Source: Chloroflexota bacterium
GTDB taxonomy: Bacteria; Chloroflexota; Anaerolineae; Aggregatilineales; Phototrophicaceae
Assembly (NCBI GenBank): GCA_026706395.1
Contig: JAPOYU010000140.1
Span: 1-11,192 of the forward strand
Reading direction: 5' to 3'
Length of the DNA stretch: 11,192 nt
Shown here piece after piece: positions 8,068 through 11,192 of the stretch. Position 1 is the stretch's first letter, and each line of letters opens with the position of its first letter. The position numbers and the translations under genes are program-made. The notes beneath the pieces were generated by a model. It saw only the letters and a program-made list of their open reading frames with translations, was not told where the DNA came from and ran no database searches.

Positions 8068-8139
8068 TTTAAACGCAGCGAACTGCTATCGCAGTTGGCG
8101 AACTGGCAAGAATCTATGAATCAGAAGGCATCTGCATGA
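8068..8139 (+). other. In-frame C-terminal extension of sulfatase 2 beyond its stop
   Basis: After TAA (8065-8067) the sulfatase frame stays open for 23 codons and ends with TGA at 8137-8139. It encodes KRSELLSQLANWQESM, which looks like the closing amphipathic helix of sulfatases. It can be laid against sulfatase 1's own ending, where LDELSQALARWRDY follows the YD...EL.N segment at a similar distance. The terminal TGA overlaps the ATG of the FAD gene as ATGA (8136-8139), the same junction as between the two permeases. Both facts suggest the TAA is a recent nonsense change or a base error. It does not look like the original gene end. Confidence 0.6.
8123..8128 (+). promoter_or_regulatory. Ribosome binding site of the FAD oxidoreductase gene
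   Basis: AGAAGG lies 7 bases before ATG 8136, a good Shine-Dalgarno match and spacing. It lies inside the extended sulfatase 2 frame, consistent with translational coupling in the ancestral arrangement. Confidence 0.55.
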
Positions 8140-10424
8140 AACAAGACAATCAGATACCAAGAATGTTAAGCGAGCCTTTTTCATCCACTGTCCGTTCCCC
8201 GAAGACAGTCCGCATCGACACTGACCTTGTCATCGTGGGTGGCGGGTTGGCCGGCACCTGCGCCGCCATCACCGCCGCGCGGGCCGGCATCAAAGTTGTA
8301 CTGGCGCAAGATCGACCGGTCCTTGGCGGCAACGCCAGCAGTGAAGTTCGACTGTGGGCTTTGGGCGCCACTTCACACATGAACAACAACAACCGCTGGT
8401 CGCGCGAGGGCGGCGTGATCGATGAGATCCTGGTCGAAAATATGTACCGCAATAAAGAGGGCAACGCGCTTATCTTCGATACTGTGCTATTGGAAAAAGT
8501 GGTTGACGAAGACAATATCACGCTTCTGCTCAACACGGCCGCGGTCAGCGTCAGCAAGTCGGACGGCGCCACGATTGAATCCGTGACCGCCTTCTGCAGC
8601 CAGAATTCAACACAATACGAGCTTTATGCGCCGCTCTTCTGCGACGCTTCAGGCGACGGAATCGTCGCTTTTCAAGCCGGCGCCGCCTTTCGCATGGGCG
8701 CCGAATCAAGCGAGGAGTTCGGCGAGAAATTCGCTCCCAGCAAAGAATACGGCTATTTGCTCGGGCACTCGATCTATTTCTACACCAAAGATATCGGCGA
8801 ACCGGTCACGTTCGTGCCGCCGAGTTACGCGCTCGAAGACATCACGCAGATCCCGCGCTTCCGCAGTTTCAACACTGCGATCGACGGCTGTCGCCTCTGG
8901 TGGATCGAATACGGCGGCCGCCTGGACACCGTTCACGAGACCGAGACCATCAAATGGCAACTCTGGAAAGTTGTTTACGGCGTGTGGAATTACATCAAGA
9001 ACTCCGGAAAATTCCCCGATGCCGAAACGCTGACGCTGGAATGGGTCGGTCAAATCCCGGGCAAGCGGGAGAGCCGGCGCTTCGAAGGCGATTACATGAT
9101 GATCCAGCAGGATGTCATCGAGCAGCGGCAGCATTACGACGCCATTTCCTTCGGCGGCTGGTCGATCGATCTGCATCCGGCCGATGGCGTTTTCAGCGAG
9201 CTGCCCGGCTGCGATCAATGGCACGCCAAGGGCGTCTATCAAGTGCCCTACCGCAGTCAATACAGCAGGAACATACGCCATCTCGTCATCCCCGGTCGGA
9301 TCATGAGCGCCTCGCATGTCGCCTTCGGCTCGACGCGCGTGATGTTAACGCTGGCTTGCGCCGCTCAATCCGTCGGCATGGCGGCCGCGCACTGCATTAA
9401 AGGCGGATTGCTGCCGCGCGACATCGCCGATCCTGAAAATATCAAGCTGCTTCAGCGTGACTTGCAGCGGGTCGGCGGGTATATCCCGCAATTCAGACTG
9501 GAGGACGAAGCAAACCTGGTCAGGCAGGCTAAGGTGACCGCTTCCAGCAAGCTCTGCTTGGAAACGCTGCCGGACGATGGTCCACGCCTCGCCCTCGAGC
9601 GACACTACGCCCAGATGCTGCCGCTGCAGCGGGGCCGCGTCCCAAGCATGACGATCAGGGTCGATGCGGCTGAAGAGGCAGAACTTGAGGTTCAGCTGCG
9701 CATGAGCTCAAAACGGGATAATCACAGTCCGGATGTCATCCTGAACAGGCTCAGCTTCGATTTGCCAGCCGGCGATGATCAAGTGATCAACCTGGACTTT
9801 GACCAATTGATCGATGATTCGCGCTACGTCTTCGTCTGCGTCATGGAGAATCCGGCGGTGCGCTTGCATTTGAGCGACATGCGCGTCACCGGATTGGTCG
9901 CGCTGCAGTACTGGCGGGATCAAACTCCCTACGACGACATTGGCGTGGAAGCGTTCGAGTTTTGGACTCCCCCTCGCCGACCCATAGGACATAATATGGC
10001 GATGAGCTTTTCGCCACCGATTAACGGCTTTGACCCGCAAAATATCTGCAATGGTCTGGCGCGCCCGGTAGCCGAGGTGAACGCCTGGGTGGCCGACCCC
10101 GATGATGACGCCCCGACGTTGGATATCAAATGGATCACGCCGCAGAGCATCAGCCGCGTGACGCTGATGTTCGACACCGACTTCGATCACGCCATGGAGA
10201 CGGTCACCAGGGGCCATCCGGAGGATGTCATGCCCTTCGCCGTCAAAGTTTATCGGCTGAGCAATGGAAACGGTGTGACGCTGGCGGAAGTCAGAGACAA
10301 TCATCAAACGGTTAACCGAATCGTATTTGATGAGCCAATCGAAACCGATCACTTGCGAGTCGAAGTCGTCGAGAGCCATGGCGATGTTCCGGCCGCCCTG
10401 TTTGCGCTACACTGTTACGAATAG
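8136..10424 (+). CDS. FAD-dependent oxidoreductase (FAD_oxidored type) with C-terminal beta-sandwich region
   Basis: Large flavoprotein, 762 residues. The FAD-binding Rossmann motif is at about residues 30-50 (DLVIVGGGLAGTCAA, GxGxxG at 35-40), followed by the family marker PVLGGNASSEVRLW (61-74). FCDASGDGIVAFQAGA (168-183) is the second FAD-contact segment. VYQVPYRSQYSRNIRHLVIPGR (about 366-387, two overlapping motifs) and TRVMLTLACAAQSVGMAAA (399-417) close the FAD domain. From about residue 460 the sequence becomes beta-rich; VTASSKL resembles the start of a discoidin-like module. A second such module at about 620-760 shows NGLARPVAEVNAWVADP and RVTLMFDTDFDH, as in F5/8C-like tails of this family. 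No signal peptide is seen. Members are often annotated as 'FAD-dependent oxidoreductase' or misnamed xanthan lyase, and the reaction is generally unknown. Context suggests oxidation of a sugar or sugar-derived alcohol from the imported substrate. Start ATG 8136 is supported by AGAAGG. Confidence 0.9.
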   Translation: MKQDNQIPRMLSEPFSSTVRSPKTVRIDTDLVIVGGGLAGTCAAITAARAGIKVVLAQDRPVLGGNASSEVRLWALGATSHMNNNNRWSREGGVIDEILVENMYRNKEGNALIFDTVLLEKVVDEDNITLLLNTAAVSVSKSDGATIESVTAFCSQNSTQYELYAPLFCDASGDGIVAFQAGAAFRMGAESSEEFGEKFAPSKEYGYLLGHSIYFYTKDIGEPVTFVPPSYALEDITQIPRFRSFNTAIDGCRLWWIEYGGRLDTVHETETIKWQLWKVVYGVWNYIKNSGKFPDAETLTLEWVGQIPGKRESRRFEGDYMMIQQDVIEQRQHYDAISFGGWSIDLHPADGVFSELPGCDQWHAKGVYQVPYRSQYSRNIRHLVIPGRIMSASHVAFGSTRVMLTLACAAQSVGMAAAHCIKGGLLPRDIADPENIKLLQRDLQRVGGYIPQFRLEDEANLVRQAKVTASSKLCLETLPDDGPRLALERHYAQMLPLQRGRVPSMTIRVDAAEEAELEVQLRMSSKRDNHSPDVILNRLSFDLPAGDDQVINLDFDQLIDDSRYVFVCVMENPAVRLHLSDMRVTGLVALQYWRDQTPYDDIGVEAFEFWTPPRRPIGHNMAMSFSPPINGFDPQNICNGLARPVAEVNAWVADPDDDAPTLDIKWITPQSISRVTLMFDTDFDHAMETVTRGHPEDVMPFAVKVYRLSNGNGVTLAEVRDNHQTVNRIVFDEPIETDHLRVEVVESHGDVPAALFALHCYE

Positions 10425-10426
10425 TC

Positions 10427-10440
10427 GAGGTGAGAAGGGA
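10427..10440 (+). promoter_or_regulatory. Double Shine-Dalgarno-like region before PhyH 2
   Basis: GAGGTGA (10427-10433) matches the extended anti-Shine-Dalgarno sequence but lies 16 bases from ATG 10450, too far for direct use. AAGGGA (10435-10440) lies 9 bases away and is the better-spaced site. Two sites in tandem suggest strong translation of the oxygenase. Confidence 0.45.
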
Positions 10441-10449
10441 AGATTGCAG

Positions 10450-11192
10450 ATGCAGGTAACGGAACGAGAACGCTACTTCTTTGACCTCAACGGCTTTCTA
10501 CTGCTGAAAGGCGCGCTATCGAAGCAGGAAGTCGCCGATATCAATGCCGCCATCGACGTGCTGCTGCCGATACAACCGGGCGAGTGGAAGGGCTACGTAC
10601 ATGGCCACAATTACGGCGACGACGATGGATTGAACTTGCAGCAGATTTACGAGGGCGGCGAAGCCTTCGAAAAGCTCATCGATCATCCGTCGTGGATCGA
10701 AAAGGTCAAGTATTTTGTCGGTGGCGCCGATACCTTTGACTACAACCACGGACCCCTGTTCATCGACGAATCCTTCGCCAATATCCGCGGTCCGGGCGAG
10801 GCGATCGGCTTGCATTCCGGCGGCCACGAGGGCACCAAACGCACGCAGTTCCGTTACTACAATGGACGCTTCCATTGCGGGCAGATCAACATTCTGATGG
10901 CGCTTACAGACATCGGACCAGGCGATGGAAACACGATGGTCGTTCCCGCCAGCCACAAAGCGCATTTTCAGCATCCCGATGAACAGACACATGGCATGTA
11001 CACCGAGGAAGCGTCCGTAGACCAGGTGGAAGGCGCAGTTAACGTATACATGGAGGCTGGCGACGTCATTCTCTTTGTCGATTCGATCTGCCACGGTTCG
11101 GCCGAGCGGGTGAATCCCGGCGAGCGCCGCATCATCGTATTCCGTTACGGACCCTCTTGGGGCAACTTCCGGTATGGCTATCAAGTGTCTGA
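10450..11192 (+). CDS. Phytanoyl-CoA dioxygenase (PhyH) family oxygenase 2, H-x-G variant (3' partial)
   Basis: PhyH-superfamily protein; 247 residues are visible and the frame runs off the window end. It opens with the family's ERERYFFDLNGFLLLKGAL. The core is ALTDIGPGDGNTMVVPASHK (151-170), a clear PhyH-type double-stranded beta-helix segment. The distal His is H215 (DSICHGSAER), and R226 or R227 is placed to bind 2-oxoglutarate. The first iron-binding motif is unusual. Where H-x-D/E is expected, the sequence reads L-H122-S-G124-G-H126-E127. From memory, a PhyH subgroup carries 'LHGGG' here, so the change may be a subgroup trait. The missing carboxylate could be supplied elsewhere (E127 is a candidate), or the iron site could resemble the H-x-G/A halogenase site. 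The gene follows the FAD enzyme by 25 bases. It is only remotely similar to PhyH 1, so it is not a simple tandem duplicate. Confidence 0.87.
   Translation, partial: MQVTERERYFFDLNGFLLLKGALSKQEVADINAAIDVLLPIQPGEWKGYVHGHNYGDDDGLNLQQIYEGGEAFEKLIDHPSWIEKVKYFVGGADTFDYNHGPLFIDESFANIRGPGEAIGLHSGGHEGTKRTQFRYYNGRFHCGQINILMALTDIGPGDGNTMVVPASHKAHFQHPDEQTHGMYTEEASVDQVEGAVNVYMEAGDVILFVDSICHGSAERVNPGERRIIVFRYGPSWGNFRYGYQVS

Noticed and set aside
8706..9317. Minus-strand open frame of 203 codons
   Set aside because: Antisense to the conserved FAD domain; a shadow caused by GC-rich codon bias.
9708..10379. Minus-strand open frame of 223 codons
   Set aside because: Antisense shadow of the FAD oxidoreductase C-terminal region, with no coherent motifs.
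10516..11184. Minus-strand open frame of 222 codons
   Set aside because: It lies entirely antisense to PhyH 2, whose protein shows clear family motifs; the antisense translation has no recognisable domain.

Overview
This 11.2 kb window comes from a bacterial genome of moderately high GC by eye. All genes lie on the plus strand, packed head to tail with gaps of at most about 80 bases. The gene order is: ABC-transporter solute-binding protein (5' end cut off), two carbohydrate-type inner-membrane permeases, type I sulfatase, a 461-residue protein I do not recognise, phytanoyl-CoA dioxygenase-like (PhyH) Fe(II)/2-oxoglutarate oxygenase, a second type I sulfatase, a large FAD-dependent oxidoreductase, and a second PhyH-like oxygenase (3' end cut off). 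No tRNA, rRNA, CRISPR array, insertion sequence or transposase was seen.

Taxonomy can only be guessed. Sulfatases mixed with PhyH-family oxygenases, GFO/FAD-type oxidoreductases and CUT1 sugar importers are typical of marine or host-associated lineages such as Chloroflexota (Anaerolineae or SAR202-like), Poribacteria, and Planctomycetota/Verrucomicrobiota. Nothing in the window fixes the phylum.

Layout. Positions 1-3112 hold the importer. A 12-bp stem-loop separates the binding protein from the permeases, and the two permeases overlap by ATGA. No ATPase gene is present, so the importer probably borrows a shared MsmX/UgpC-type ATPase encoded elsewhere. Positions 3124-8067 hold sulfatase 1, the unknown protein, PhyH 1 and sulfatase 2. 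Positions 8136-11192 hold the FAD enzyme and PhyH 2. Neither sulfatase, nor the unknown protein, nor the oxidoreductases has a visible signal peptide. The simplest reading is that a small sulfated carbohydrate or similar anionic organic sulfate is imported intact, desulfated in the cytoplasm, and then oxidised by the dioxygenases and the flavoprotein. That is an inference from gene content.

The most notable observations are: (1) an in-frame TAA that removes the C-terminal helix of sulfatase 2, beyond which the same frame continues for 23 sense codons and ends in an ATGA overlap with the FAD gene; (2) an H-x-G motif in PhyH 2 where the usual iron-binding H-x-D/E would be; and (3) the unrecognised, His- and Trp-rich, possibly beta-propeller cytoplasmic protein at 4434-5819.
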